From positions 16,038-80,037 of the forward strand of contig NZ_BAUJ01000021.1 in the NCBI RefSeq assembly GCF_000496695.1: DNA of 64,000 nucleotides, in the 5' to 3' direction. Positions 43,289 through 52,488 of the stretch are shown in pieces. How positions within the stretch are numbered: position 1 is the first letter of the stretch; every line of letters begins with the position of its first letter. The position numbers and the translations under genes were made by a program. The notes under the pieces are model-generated. The model did no database searches and was not told the DNA's origin. It worked only from the letters and a program-made list of their open reading frames with translations. This DNA comes from Vibrio halioticoli NBRC 102217 (GTDB lineage: Bacteria; Pseudomonadota; Gammaproteobacteria; Enterobacterales; Vibrionaceae).

Positions 43289-44551
43289 ATGGCTTTGACT
43301 TCTAGACTTTCTAAACCTTGCTTAGCAATTGTAACGGTACTTGCATCAGCAACGGCTTTTGCTGAAAGCGCAAATTTTGAAGGCCCAGATTCTGTAGAGA
43401 ACACGATTGCTGCGCAAAAGGGCGAGCAAAAGCACTGGCGAGAAGAGTTGTCTGCACACGGCTTTACCTTTGGTGCGGATTATTTTGCTAAAGGCTTGGC
43501 AAGTAGCAATGGGGCTACTGGTGATGATGTGACCGCTTCTTCAGGTGTCGCTCGTTTGTATGGTCAATGGAGCCTAGTGGGTCGTGAGTCTGGCAATACT
43601 GGTAGCTTAATTTGGAAGATTGAACATCGGCATGCTTATTCAGATTATGCTCCTAAGGATTTTTCCGGGATTACGGGTAATCCTTTAAATCCTGATACCT
43701 TGGGATATATGGGGTTGATGTCACCCGCATTTAGTGATCAAGGGTTTCGGGTAACGGATCTTAACTGGAAGCAAAAGATCAATGGTGGCCGAGGTACTAT
43801 CCAGATTGGTTGGCAAGATGTGACCAACTACGTTGATACTTATGCATTAGCAAGTCCTTGGACTGGATTTTCAAACCTCGCTTTTTCTACGGGTTCTGGT
43901 GCTATGGGCTTGCCCGATGATGGTATTTTGGCATTGTCTGCAGGTCATATGATTGGCGACAGCTTTTATGTGATTGCGGGTATTGCGGATGCCAAAGGCG
44001 ATTCCAGTGATATTTTTGAGGGCTTCAATACCGTCGGTGATGGTGACTATTTCACTACTTTAGAGCTAGGCTGGACGGCATCACAACAGCAAATTTTTAC
44101 AGAGAATTTTCATGTGACTTTATGGCATATGGATGCCACAGACCGCCACAACATTGACCCTTTTGGCTCTAAGGGCGAAGACGGAAAAGGTATTAATTTC
44201 TCGTATAGCACCTTTGTAACGCCTCAAATCATGCCATTCGTACGTGGCGGTTTTTCTGATGGTGGTGTGGCTTTGTATCAAAAATCGATCAGTGCTGGTT
44301 TTGGATACTTCGGGTTAGGTGGCGCGAAAAACAACCTTGGTTTTGCCGTGAACTGGAGCGAAATCAATGAGAATTATTTCTTAGCTTCCGCTGCTAGTAG
44401 TGATAATCAAGTGACCGCCGAACTTTACTACAACATGCAGTTTGGCGATCATTTTCAGCTCACCCCTGATGTGCAATTTATCAATAATCCAGCGCTATCT
44501 AATGAAGATACAGCGCTGGTGGTTGGCGTGCGAGGGCGAGTGTTTTTCTAA
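43289..44551 (+). CDS. OprB-type carbohydrate porin, 420 aa
   Basis: Signal peptide (ending in ATAFA), then a helical start with HWREELSAHGFTFGADYFA, then about 16 amphipathic strands ending in VVGVRGRVFF with a C-terminal phenylalanine. The pattern matches the OprB family of outer-membrane sugar porins. It follows the DUF3299 gene after 89 bases and its transcript ends at a hairpin at 44581. The transported sugar is not evident. Confidence 0.82.
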   Translation: MALTSRLSKPCLAIVTVLASATAFAESANFEGPDSVENTIAAQKGEQKHWREELSAHGFTFGADYFAKGLASSNGATGDDVTASSGVARLYGQWSLVGRESGNTGSLIWKIEHRHAYSDYAPKDFSGITGNPLNPDTLGYMGLMSPAFSDQGFRVTDLNWKQKINGGRGTIQIGWQDVTNYVDTYALASPWTGFSNLAFSTGSGAMGLPDDGILALSAGHMIGDSFYVIAGIADAKGDSSDIFEGFNTVGDGDYFTTLELGWTASQQQIFTENFHVTLWHMDATDRHNIDPFGSKGEDGKGINFSYSTFVTPQIMPFVRGGFSDGGVALYQKSISAGFGYFGLGGAKNNLGFAVNWSEINENYFLASAASSDNQVTAELYYNMQFGDHFQLTPDVQFINNPALSNEDTALVVGVRGRVFF

Positions 44552-44580
44552 CCTAATGGTTTAGCTCTCTTGTTATAAAC

Positions 44581-44620
44581 AGACGTTACTTATCGTAAAC
44601 CTTTAAGGTAACGTCTTTTT
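44581..44620 (+). terminator. Porin terminator overlapping the end of the MFS gene
   Basis: AGACGTTAC and GTAACGTC(T) pair across an 18-base loop, followed by a T run. The hairpin ends porin transcription but lies partly within the last codons of the convergent MFS gene, so the two genes share this sequence. Confidence 0.65.
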
Positions 44621-45788
44621 TATAAAAGATGAACCATGCTAGAGGGAGCGCCATAACGATAGCCATGATGTGTAGTGAAGCCATTGGCAATAAATTGACC
44701 AACCCTACCAATGCTGATGCGCCCGCCATTTGAAAAAAACCTAATAATGAGGCAGCAGTGCCAGCTCGCTTAGAAAATGGCGCTAATGCTGAACTACAAC
44801 AAATGCCTAAAATCAAACAAAAACCTGTGCTCGCGACAAAAATTGGTCCCATAAAAGCAAATGGGTGAGCGATGTGACTGAGCAATAAAATCAGCAGTGC
44901 GGCGCAACTGCACATGGTGATAGCAAGTTGTAGCGCTTTGGTTTTGCCCAGTTTTCTAATGGCGATGGGCGCAATAAAGGAAGCAAGTATGTTGATGATG
45001 GCGTTGCTGCCAAACCAAATAGAAAAAGAGGTTGGGTTTAAGTTAAGCTCAACCATTAACCGGATTGGCGCAATACTGACAAAGGCGATGATGATCGCCA
45101 TCGCAAGCATCACAAGGCCACTATTAAATTGAAAAATACTGTTGTGTAATATGGGCTTATATTGCGCCCAGTGAATCAATTTCGCGCTGCATACGGTGTT
45201 CTCTGGTCGTGTTTCAGGTAAGCGCCATAGAGAAATAATCCCAATTAATAACGCATAGCCAGTCATGAAATAAAAGGTGGCTCGCCAGTTCCACGTTTCG
45301 CTGAGCCATCCACCAACAAAAGGTGCTAATGCAGGGATCACGCAGATAACGCCGTTGATATAGCTATAAATAGAGGCGGTTCTTTCACTAGAATAACTGT
45401 CTCTTACACCAGACATCACGCTTACCGACACCGCACAAGTGCCCAGACCTTGAAATATACGAGTCAGCCATAGCATTTCTATTTGCTGTGATAATGCCGC
45501 CACAGTTGAACTGGCAATGTACAGCATTAAACCTGCAATGATCAGTGGCTTACGGCCATACCTATCCGCCAGTGGTCCCGCAATTAGCTGCCCAATCCCT
45601 AAAGCAGCAAGAAATAATGTAATGGTGACTTGGATATTACTCAATGGAGTTTGTAGGCTATCCGCTATTTGAGGGAAAGCGGGAAGATAAATATCAATCC
45701 CCATAGGGCTTACTATGATAAGCAGTAAAAATAAGTAGATAGGGGGTTTTGCGTTCATTTGGGCTGTCATGGTTAGGTGTTGGTGCAA
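44586..45788 (-). CDS. Bcr/CflA-family multidrug exporter, 400 aa
   Basis: Twelve predicted membrane segments and the MFS loop motif GPLADRYGRKPLIIAGL near 70-86. MGIDIYLPAFPQIADSL at the start of the chain is diagnostic for the drug:H+ antiporter DHA1 Bcr/CflA group. It probably exports small toxic compounds from the cytoplasm. It is divergent from the LysR gene with starts less than 75 bases apart, so the LysR protein may control it. Confidence 0.87.
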   Translation of the reverse strand: MHQHLTMTAQMNAKPPIYLFLLLIIVSPMGIDIYLPAFPQIADSLQTPLSNIQVTITLFLAALGIGQLIAGPLADRYGRKPLIIAGLMLYIASSTVAALSQQIEMLWLTRIFQGLGTCAVSVSVMSGVRDSYSSERTASIYSYINGVICVIPALAPFVGGWLSETWNWRATFYFMTGYALLIGIISLWRLPETRPENTVCSAKLIHWAQYKPILHNSIFQFNSGLVMLAMAIIIAFVSIAPIRLMVELNLNPTSFSIWFGSNAIINILASFIAPIAIRKLGKTKALQLAITMCSCAALLILLLSHIAHPFAFMGPIFVASTGFCLILGICCSSALAPFSKRAGTAASLLGFFQMAGASALVGLVNLLPMASLHIMAIVMALPLAWFIFYKKDVTLKVYDK

Positions 45789-45859
45789 AGCTTATCAATC
45801 TTGAGATATGAGTAATATTGAATTATTGTCATCTTAGACTTTCCTTAATGGAATATTAC

Positions 45860-46807
45860 ATGAAGCTAGACCATATCGACCTAAATCTATTGCGACTAAT
45901 GTTGATCTTGCTTGAAGATGGCAGTGTAAGTCGCGCTGCTACTAGGCTAAATCTTAGTCAGTCAGCGGTGAGTAAGCAATTAACGCGACTTCGAGAGCAG
46001 TTAGGTGAAGTGCTTAATGATCCTTTGTTTATCAGAACGGGAAGAGGATTAACGCCCACAGTGCGAGCCAGTAAATTAGAGCAACCGCTACTTCAGTGGT
46101 TACGAGACTCGCACAGTATGCTATTGCCTGAAACCTTTGAACCTAGCCAAGATGAGCGTAATTTTACAATAAGTATTTGCGAAACCGCGTTTCCGGTCAT
46201 TATTCCACGTTTGATGCCTTTACTGGCTATGCGTGCACCGGGTATGCAATTGAGCATAGTGCCCAAAACGAAGCACAGTGTGAATTTGTTGAATCAAGGG
46301 GAGTTGGACTTACTGATTACCGCAAAAGACACCGACTTGCGGGCGCAAGCCTCAAATTCAATTTTTGGTCTGCAAGATCAGCCAAATCTAGAGCTTTATC
46401 GCGATCAGCATATCTGTCTTGTAGGTAAGAAGAATCATATACCTAAAGAGCAATGGAATATTGAGTCATTTTTGCAAACTGATTTAGTACGAATATACGT
46501 TGAAGAAAGTGAGTTTTGGTTATTAGATAGGGTAGCGGCAGATCAAGGACAAAGGTTAAAAGACAAAGCTAAAGTTCCTGATTTTCATAGCGCAGCTCTA
46601 TTAGCGCAACATTCAAACATGATGCTGGTATGTACATCTATTTTTGCCGAGCAGTTAGCTCAGCGATATGCTTTACAATTATTGCCTTTACCATTTGACT
46701 TAAAGCCCGTGAGTTATCGAATGTTATGGACTAGCATGTTAGAGAGCGACTCAGCTCACCAATGGTTAAGAGATTTAATCATGCAATGCTGCCACGAACT
46801 TCAATAA
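45860..46807 (+). CDS. LysR-family transcriptional regulator, 315 aa
   Basis: The N-terminal winged helix has LDHIDLNLLRLMLILLEDGS and ATRLNLSQSAVSKQLTRLRE, the classic LysR pattern. The rest is a substrate-binding-protein-like effector domain. I prefer the ATG at 45860 (MKLDHID); ATGs upstream at 45848 and 45818 are in frame but would add atypical residues. Divergent from the Bcr/CflA exporter, the usual target arrangement for LysR regulators. Confidence 0.88.
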   Translation: MKLDHIDLNLLRLMLILLEDGSVSRAATRLNLSQSAVSKQLTRLREQLGEVLNDPLFIRTGRGLTPTVRASKLEQPLLQWLRDSHSMLLPETFEPSQDERNFTISICETAFPVIIPRLMPLLAMRAPGMQLSIVPKTKHSVNLLNQGELDLLITAKDTDLRAQASNSIFGLQDQPNLELYRDQHICLVGKKNHIPKEQWNIESFLQTDLVRIYVEESEFWLLDRVAADQGQRLKDKAKVPDFHSAALLAQHSNMMLVCTSIFAEQLAQRYALQLLPLPFDLKPVSYRMLWTSMLESDSAHQWLRDLIMQCCHELQ

Positions 46808-46904
46808 GATAACGTGATAAACCTCTCTTTTTGAGTTAAATTTGAACCATTCAAATCGGATTTACACATTAAAGAGTACCGCTCTTAATTTATAAGGAAC
46901 AAAG

Positions 46905-47894
46905 ATGATCAACATTGCCTTTTTTAGTACAAAGTCATATGACCAAGACGCGTTTGAGCAGGGAAAATCTGACTACGATGTGCAGTATCATTTTTATGAT
47001 TTCTTACTCAACGAACAGACCGCTAAAATGGCAAAAGGCTGTGAAGTTGTTTGTGCGTTTGTGAACGATGACCTATCTCGACCAGTTTTAGAACAGCTAG
47101 CGGCAAGAGACGTTAAAATGATTGCTATGCGTTGCGCAGGCTTTAACAACGTTGATCTTGATGCAGCTAAAGAGCTAGGTATTCAAGTGGCGCGCGTTCC
47201 AGGCTATTCTCCTGAAGCTATTGCTGAACACGCTGTTGGTTTGATGATGACCTTAAACCGCCGCTTTCACAAAGCCTATCAGCGTACACGCGACGCAAAC
47301 TTCTCTCTTGAGGGCTTAGTTGGCTTTAACTTTTTTGGACGCACAGCGGGCATTATAGGAACGGGTAAAATCGGTTGTGCGACTATTCGTATCCTTAAAG
47401 GCTTAGGAATGAACGTCCTTTGTTACGACCCATACCCAAATGATTTTGTGGTTGAAGCGGGTGCGACGTATTGCGATTTAGATACTCTTATTCAACAGTC
47501 TGATGTGATCTCTTTACACTGTCCCATGACACCTGAAAACTACCACCTTTTAGATGCAACCGCCTTTGGTAAAATGAAAGATGGCGTCATGATCATCAAC
47601 ACCAGTCGTGGTGAACTTGTCGATTCTATAGCTGCTATCGATGCACTAAAAGCTGGACGTATCGGTGCGTTAGGCTTGGATGTGTACGAAAGTGAGAAAG
47701 AACTGTTTTTCCACGATAAATCGAATGACGTTATTGTCGATGATGTGTTCCGTCGTTTATCTTCTTGTCACAACGTGCTATTTACCGGCCACCAAGCCTT
47801 TTTAACCAGAGACGCATTGAGCAGCATTGCTTCAACAACGCTTGCGAACATCGAAAACTTTAAGCAACAAAAAACGGATGCGAACTTCTTATAA
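46905..47894 (+). CDS. ldhA: Fermentative D-lactate dehydrogenase
   Basis: Reduces pyruvate to D-lactate with NADH in the cytoplasm during fermentation. The 329-residue length and sequence match the D-2-hydroxyacid dehydrogenase family: NAD-binding GIIGTGKIG near 149, catalytic arginine in INTSRGELVD near 235, the glutamate in DVYESEKELFF near 264, and catalytic histidine in FTGHQAFLT near 296. A TAAGGA ribosome site precedes the ATG. It is monocistronic, with a terminator at 47975. Confidence 0.95.
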   Translation: MINIAFFSTKSYDQDAFEQGKSDYDVQYHFYDFLLNEQTAKMAKGCEVVCAFVNDDLSRPVLEQLAARDVKMIAMRCAGFNNVDLDAAKELGIQVARVPGYSPEAIAEHAVGLMMTLNRRFHKAYQRTRDANFSLEGLVGFNFFGRTAGIIGTGKIGCATIRILKGLGMNVLCYDPYPNDFVVEAGATYCDLDTLIQQSDVISLHCPMTPENYHLLDATAFGKMKDGVMIINTSRGELVDSIAAIDALKAGRIGALGLDVYESEKELFFHDKSNDVIVDDVFRRLSSCHNVLFTGHQAFLTRDALSSIASTTLANIENFKQQKTDANFL

Positions 47895-47974
47895 GCACAA
47901 TACATTTCTATAAGCATACATTCCTATAAGCATATAGTTATGATGATTAGATAGCACATCTTATGAACAGCAAA

Positions 47975-48003
47975 GGCTCTAGTGTTACTAGGGTCTTTTT
48001 TTT
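47975..48003 (+). terminator. Terminator of ldhA
   Basis: GGCTCTAGT pairs imperfectly with ACTAGGGTC, followed by a run of T. Between ldhA and the ligase gene (47895-48218) there is also a short repeat of CTATAAGCATA near 47909-47938; I see no further gene in this gap. Confidence 0.75.
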
Positions 48004-48218
48004 GCTTCCGATTTACGCCCTAAAGCGTATTAATCTGACGCGTAAGCAAAGACTATAAATGCATGACAAAGTGGGATCCGATTCGCTTAACCTTACGCAT
48101 TCTTACTTCACTCAAAATTTTATATCGAGGTGTTTCGCAAACCGAGCGAACTATTGATCCTTATTCTGACGTTTTTATAAGCTAATGACAGGATACATTA
48201 AGGCAGGAGTTTGCAAGG

Positions 48219-49073
48219 ATGAGTGTGGTCAATCCGTTAAATTCGGTTTCTTTGATGGCGTTGTCGTGTGCCGCTATACCGTGCTGTAGCGCGTTAGCTG
48301 ACAACTTAATGCTTGCGAGTGTGTACCAAGGGCAAGCATTATCGGAACAACACCTAGTCAGTGAAAAACTCGATGGTATTCGCGCACTTTGGAATGGCAA
48401 AGAGTTAATTACGCGTAATGGTTCAAGCATCAATGCACCAGGCTCTTTTATAAGCCAGATGCCCCCGTTTGCAGTAGAGGGCGAGCTTTGGGCTGGAAGA
48501 GGCAATTTTGCTTTGGTGCAACAAACGGTTTTAGATGCAAAAGCTGACGAAAAGGCATGGTCAAAGATTAGCTTTGTGTTGTTTGATAGACAAGATGTAC
48601 TGACCTCATACGCCAAACGTCATGACTCTCTGCTGCAATGGAAATTCAATGACGCTCAAACACATGCGCAAGTGATTGTTGCCGAGCAGCGCCCATTTCG
48701 TTCCTATCAATCCTTAGGCGAAGCACTACAAAAGGTGGTTAAATTGGGCGGCGAAGGGTTGATGGTTCGAAACAAGCATTCGGTTTATATCGCAGGGCGC
48801 AGCGAAGCGCTTTACAAAATTAAACTTCATCAAGATGCCGAAGCGCGAGTGATAGGTTACAAGCAAGGCAAAGGTAAATATCAACACCTAGTCGGGGCAT
48901 TGCATGTAGAGTCGCCCCAAGGAGTGCGTTTTTACATAGGCAGCGGCCTTACCGATGCACATCGACGTAATCCACCGAAAGTAGGCACCAATATTACCTA
49001 TCGATACAACGACAAAACAGCAAAGGGTGTGCCTAAGTTTGCACGATTTATGCGTGAGAGAAGTGAGTTTTAG
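48219..49073 (+). CDS. Exported ATP-dependent DNA ligase, 284 aa
   Basis: Motif I SEKLDGIRALW (the lysine that carries AMP), motif III VEGELWAGRG, motif IV GGEGLMVRNK and motif V YKIKLHQDAEARVIGY are all present, followed by an OB domain. Only the nucleotidyltransferase and OB domains exist, as in the minimal ligases of Vibrio and Haemophilus. A hydrophobic start (LMALSCAAIPCCSALA) suggests export to the periplasm, where such ligases may repair incoming DNA. It seals nicks using ATP. Confidence 0.9.
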   Translation: MSVVNPLNSVSLMALSCAAIPCCSALADNLMLASVYQGQALSEQHLVSEKLDGIRALWNGKELITRNGSSINAPGSFISQMPPFAVEGELWAGRGNFALVQQTVLDAKADEKAWSKISFVLFDRQDVLTSYAKRHDSLLQWKFNDAQTHAQVIVAEQRPFRSYQSLGEALQKVVKLGGEGLMVRNKHSVYIAGRSEALYKIKLHQDAEARVIGYKQGKGKYQHLVGALHVESPQGVRFYIGSGLTDAHRRNPPKVGTNITYRYNDKTAKGVPKFARFMRERSEF

Positions 49074-49218
49074 GTGAGGTGTTTAAATTACTAGTTTAAC
49101 CTTATCAAGTTATAGATACGTACTTGTTGTTTTTTTATCAATGGCTTAAGGTATTTTCGTGAAGAGTTAATTTTCTTAGTTCCCATGTGAATTATCAAGG
49201 TAGCGATGAACAAATGTT

Positions 49219-49635
49219 ATGAATAAATTAGACTTAGAAAATCTAGTGCAAATTAGGCTTTCGGAAGCTCAAGCGTTACTTGATGCTGGAAACTTCCATG
49301 GTGCTTATTATTTGGTTGGCTATTCACTAGAGTGTGCTTTAAAAGTATGTATCGCCAAACAGGTTAAGGAATACGACTTTCCAAACAAACAGTTGGCAAA
49401 TAAATGTCATACTCATAACCTAACGGAGTTACTTGGTGTTGCTGGGTTAAAACAAAGGCTTGCAGAAAAAGAGAAGACGGATCTTGATTTTAAATTAAAT
49501 TGGGCTGTCGCAAAAGATTGGTCTGAATCTGCAAGATATGAGTGTATTATTGGCGAAAATAAAGCAGTTGATCTATTTAACGCTATTAACGAACCGCAAT
49601 CAGGAATATTGGCATGGCTAAAGACATTTTGGTAA
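49219..49635 (+). CDS. HEPN-domain protein, 138 aa
   Basis: The HEPN pattern is visible in IRLSEAQALLDAGNFHGAYY and LVGYSLECALKVCIAKQVKE, with HTHNLTELL in the next helix. The usual R-x4-6-H catalytic motif is not evident, so it is probably a nucleotide-binding or non-catalytic HEPN. It overlaps the next gene by 22 bases. HEPN genes paired with a small partner are often toxin-antitoxin or defence pairs. Confidence 0.75.
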   Translation: MNKLDLENLVQIRLSEAQALLDAGNFHGAYYLVGYSLECALKVCIAKQVKEYDFPNKQLANKCHTHNLTELLGVAGLKQRLAEKEKTDLDFKLNWAVAKDWSESARYECIIGENKAVDLFNAINEPQSGILAWLKTFW

Positions 49636-50021
49636 CGGAAAGGCTTACCGATTCAATGATGGAAGCGGGTGCTGAATTGCTCAATCGTCTTGATGCGAGC
49701 GCATCGGACGTGAAAAGTGCGTTTTGGCTGTTCTTATCGGAAGAGCACGTATGGAAGTTTATTGTGGCATCCCCTTTAGTTGACTCGCTAGGCCCTCGTA
49801 AGTATTACAAGAAAATCAATGAGGCGAATCAACTTGCGAAAGGGACAGAAAGGGTGATTTCACTGAATGATATCAGCGTTTTGAATACCAATGATTCGAT
49901 AGTAAAAGTATTAAACAATGCGCTTAAAACCGATAATGATTTATCTGGAATTCGTTTTTCTAGAAACACTATAAACGGAATGTTTATTGAAGATACCTAT
50001 ATCTACCGTTCAACTTTTTAA
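49614..50021 (+). CDS. Partner of the HEPN protein, 135 aa
   Basis: No family recognised; it is not a nucleotidyltransferase of the MNT antitoxin type, as the GSxxR and DxD signatures are missing. Soluble, mixed alpha/beta. It starts inside the HEPN gene (22-base overlap), so the two are co-expressed and probably interact. A hairpin follows directly. Confidence 0.75.
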   Translation: MAKDILVTERLTDSMMEAGAELLNRLDASASDVKSAFWLFLSEEHVWKFIVASPLVDSLGPRKYYKKINEANQLAKGTERVISLNDISVLNTNDSIVKVLNNALKTDNDLSGIRFSRNTINGMFIEDTYIYRSTF

Positions 50022-50027
50022 GCTAGC

Positions 50028-50066
50028 CGTTTGCCCTTAGTTAAGTTTAGCAATTAAGGGCAAACG
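50028..50066. terminator. Hairpin between convergent HEPN-partner and norM genes
   Basis: A 12-bp perfect stem (CGTTTGCCCTTA with TAAGGGCAAACG) with a 15-base loop, between two convergent genes. The T run is short on both sides, so termination efficiency is uncertain. Confidence 0.6.
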
Positions 50067-50079
50067 ATATACTTTCTCA

Positions 50080-51450
50080 CTACTGCGAAGCAAACTTCAA
50101 TTGAACTTCAGGCGCTTGACTGTGCATCCATCGAATACGTGAAGCTAACAATACCGCAGCAACGGTAAGTCCTGCAATAAAACCGTACCAGTAGCCGTGT
50201 GCGCCCATAGGTTCGACTATCCAGTTGGTAGAGCCCAGTAGGTAACCTAAAGGTAAGCCAATAACCCAATAGGCGATAAAAGTGCGATTGAAAATTGATT
50301 TCATATCTTTATAGCCACGTAACGCACCTGCGGCAACCACTTGTACTGTGTCACTAAATTGGTAAATAGCGGCAAGTAAAAGTAACTGCACCGATATTGT
50401 GGTTACGGCTCTGTTGTCGGTGTACAGGTCAGCGATATTCTCTCTAAATACCACGGTCAGAATCGCGGTAGCAAGGGCAAGGGCAAGGCCTAATAAAATC
50501 GCCACATGCGTAGCAATTTTTGCGCCTTCAATATCTTCCTCTCCGAGTTTATGTCCTACGCGAATACTGACTGCGCCACCGATACTCATCGGTATCATAA
50601 ACACCATCCCAGAGACATTTATCGCAATTTGATGCGCAGCTACCATTACAGGGCCTAGAGGAGAAATTAGTAGCGCGACTACAGCAAACAGCGTTACTTC
50701 AAAGAAAATCGCTAAAGCAACAGGCAGGCCCAGTTTAAATAAACGGTATTGCGCTTGAAGCTTGGGTTTATGCCATTGCTTAAATAAGCCTATATGTGCA
50801 AGGCGTTTAGAGGTAATGGTGTACAACAGCAGAAACGAAAACATGATCCAATACACCATAGTCGTTGCAACGCCACAGCCTATCCCGCCGAGGGCGGGCA
50901 TACCAAGTTTTCCGTACACAAAAATGTAGTTAAGGGGAATATTGATGAGTAGCCCTAAAAAACCAATGACCATGGCCGGTTTGGTTAATGACATGCCATC
51001 GGTAAAACTGCGCAAGGTTTGGAAAAACAAAAAAGCAGGAACGGCAGGCAACATGGCGTGCATGTAACCTGTGGTAATGGTAGCCATAGTGGCATCGACA
51101 TCCATTAATCTCAAAATGGCACTGGTTTGTAGCAGTACAAAGGCGATAGGAAAACCAATCAAAACGGCTAAGCTAGCACCTTGTTGTATTTCATTAGCAA
51201 TCTTATGCTGATGGCCTCGTCCGTTAAGCTGCGCCACAATCGGAATAAGCGCCATTAAAATGCCAATACCAAATAATATCGATGGCAACCAAATACTAGA
51301 AGCAATGGCGACTGCCGCCATATCGGTTGCACTTACGCCTCCGGCCATAATCGTATCCACTACACCCATGCCTGTTTGAGCAATAGAGGCAATAAGAATT
51401 GGTGTGGCAAGCTTAATCAGATTTTTGGCTTCTTTTTGGTATCGATGCAC
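50080..51450 (-). CDS. norM: NorM-type MATE multidrug exporter
   Basis: Exports cationic drugs such as norfloxacin and ethidium across the inner membrane in exchange for Na+ or H+. Twelve predicted membrane segments, and an N-terminal segment IKLATPILIASIAQTGMGVV with VDTIMAGGVSATDMAAVAIA closely matching Vibrio NorM. I set the start at the GTG at 51450 (HRYQKEAKNLIKL), where known NorM chains begin, not at the longer frame from 51492. It is divergent from ribE, the usual Vibrio order. Confidence 0.93.
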   Translation of the reverse strand: MHRYQKEAKNLIKLATPILIASIAQTGMGVVDTIMAGGVSATDMAAVAIASSIWLPSILFGIGILMALIPIVAQLNGRGHQHKIANEIQQGASLAVLIGFPIAFVLLQTSAILRLMDVDATMATITTGYMHAMLPAVPAFLFFQTLRSFTDGMSLTKPAMVIGFLGLLINIPLNYIFVYGKLGMPALGGIGCGVATTMVYWIMFSFLLLYTITSKRLAHIGLFKQWHKPKLQAQYRLFKLGLPVALAIFFEVTLFAVVALLISPLGPVMVAAHQIAINVSGMVFMIPMSIGGAVSIRVGHKLGEEDIEGAKIATHVAILLGLALALATAILTVVFRENIADLYTDNRAVTTISVQLLLLAAIYQFSDTVQVVAAGALRGYKDMKSIFNRTFIAYWVIGLPLGYLLGSTNWIVEPMGAHGYWYGFIAGLTVAAVLLASRIRWMHSQAPEVQLKFASQ

Positions 51451-51604
51451 GGCAGGCTTCCAGTATTTATTTGCTGCGAATAGTAATACCAAATGCTTGA
51501 GCGTGCTATGTTTTTATGTCATGTTTTGTATCGTTTGGTTTAGCTAAGTGCATGATTTTCGCACAGCGTACCGTTTTAAAATGACCTTTATTTGAGGAAT
51601 TATT

Positions 51605-52213
51605 ATGTTTACTGGGATTGTGCAAGGGATGGCAAAGGTTGTCTCTATCGATGCAAAACAAGATTTTCATACTCACGTCCTGGAACTTCCAGCTCAGCTC
51701 AGTGAAAACATCAATATTGGGGCGTCGATTGCGCACAATGGGTGTTGTTTGACCGTGACTAAAGTATCCGGACAGCAAGTGCATTTTGATTTAATGAAAG
51801 CGACGTTAGATCTGACGAATCTTGGTGCACTGCAGCAAAACGATTGGGTCAATGTAGAGCGTGCAGCTCGTTTTGGTGATGAAGTCGGTGGTCATTATAT
51901 GTCGGGGCATATTTCTGATACGGTGACAGTAGTAGATATTGTACGTAGCCCTAATAACCAAACGATTTGGTTTGAGAGTAACGCGCAAAATATGGGCTAC
52001 ATACTGAAAAAAGGCTATATCGGCCTAGATGGCTGTTCACTGACTATTGCCGAGGTTGAGGGGAATCGATTTAGCGTGAATTTGATCCCGGAAACTCTAT
52101 CTCGCACCTTATTTGGACAACGTAATGTTGGAGACAAGGTAAACCTAGAGGTGGACCCTCAAACTCAAGCTATTGTGGATACCGTCGAGCGAGTGCTAGC
52201 CAACAAAAGTTAA
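51605..52213 (+). CDS. ribE: Riboflavin synthase alpha subunit
   Basis: Joins two molecules of 6,7-dimethyl-8-ribityllumazine to make riboflavin. The two tandem lumazine-binding barrels are visible: MFTGIVQGMAKV with NIGASIAHNGCCLTV in the first, and GGHYMSGHISDT with YIGLDGCSLTIAEVEGNRF in the second. At 202 aa it is slightly shorter than the common 210-220. The ATG follows TGAGGA. No FMN riboswitch is seen upstream. Confidence 0.94.
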   Translation: MFTGIVQGMAKVVSIDAKQDFHTHVLELPAQLSENINIGASIAHNGCCLTVTKVSGQQVHFDLMKATLDLTNLGALQQNDWVNVERAARFGDEVGGHYMSGHISDTVTVVDIVRSPNNQTIWFESNAQNMGYILKKGYIGLDGCSLTIAEVEGNRFSVNLIPETLSRTLFGQRNVGDKVNLEVDPQTQAIVDTVERVLANKS

Positions 52214-52270
52214 CCAACAAAAGTTAGCTAATAAAGCTTGGCCAATAAAGCTTAGTAAGCTCACTATCGA

Positions 52271-52474
52271 TTAAAAAACTTGCTCATCATCAGAGTCGAT
52301 ATCCAGATCAATTTTGTCTCTTACTTGATTGAGCTGCATACGTAGATGAATCGGGTGGCAACATATAGGGCAATCTTCATAAAAGTCTTGATTGCCCTGT
52401 GTGGTGTCTAGGGTTATGCCTACGTGTCCGCCGCAGTGAGGGCAAGAAATGAATTGTTCGCCGTACTTTTTCAT
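52271..52474 (-). CDS. CPXCG-motif small zinc protein, 67 aa
   Basis: Two Cys pairs (CPHCG and CPICC) form a zinc ribbon, followed by an acidic tail (DLDIDSDDEQ). The family (CPXCG-motif cysteine-rich proteins) has no known role. It lies 14 bases after the fructosamine-kinase-like gene on the same strand and is probably co-transcribed. The gap to ribE (52214-52270) contains degenerate copies of an AANAAAGTTAGC-like word. Confidence 0.85.
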   Translation of the reverse strand: MKKYGEQFISCPHCGGHVGITLDTTQGNQDFYEDCPICCHPIHLRMQLNQVRDKIDLDIDSDDEQVF

Positions 52475-52488
52475 AATAACACTCCCAC

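Noticed and set aside
51500..51604. An FMN riboswitch upstream of ribE
   Set aside because: Only about 150 bases separate the divergent starts and none of the conserved RFN-element stems can be found.
52200..52262. A repeat array of AACAAAAGTTA / AATAAAGCTT-like words after ribE
   Set aside because: Only four short, imperfect copies with no constant spacer; more likely slippage in an AT-rich gap than a CRISPR or integron element.
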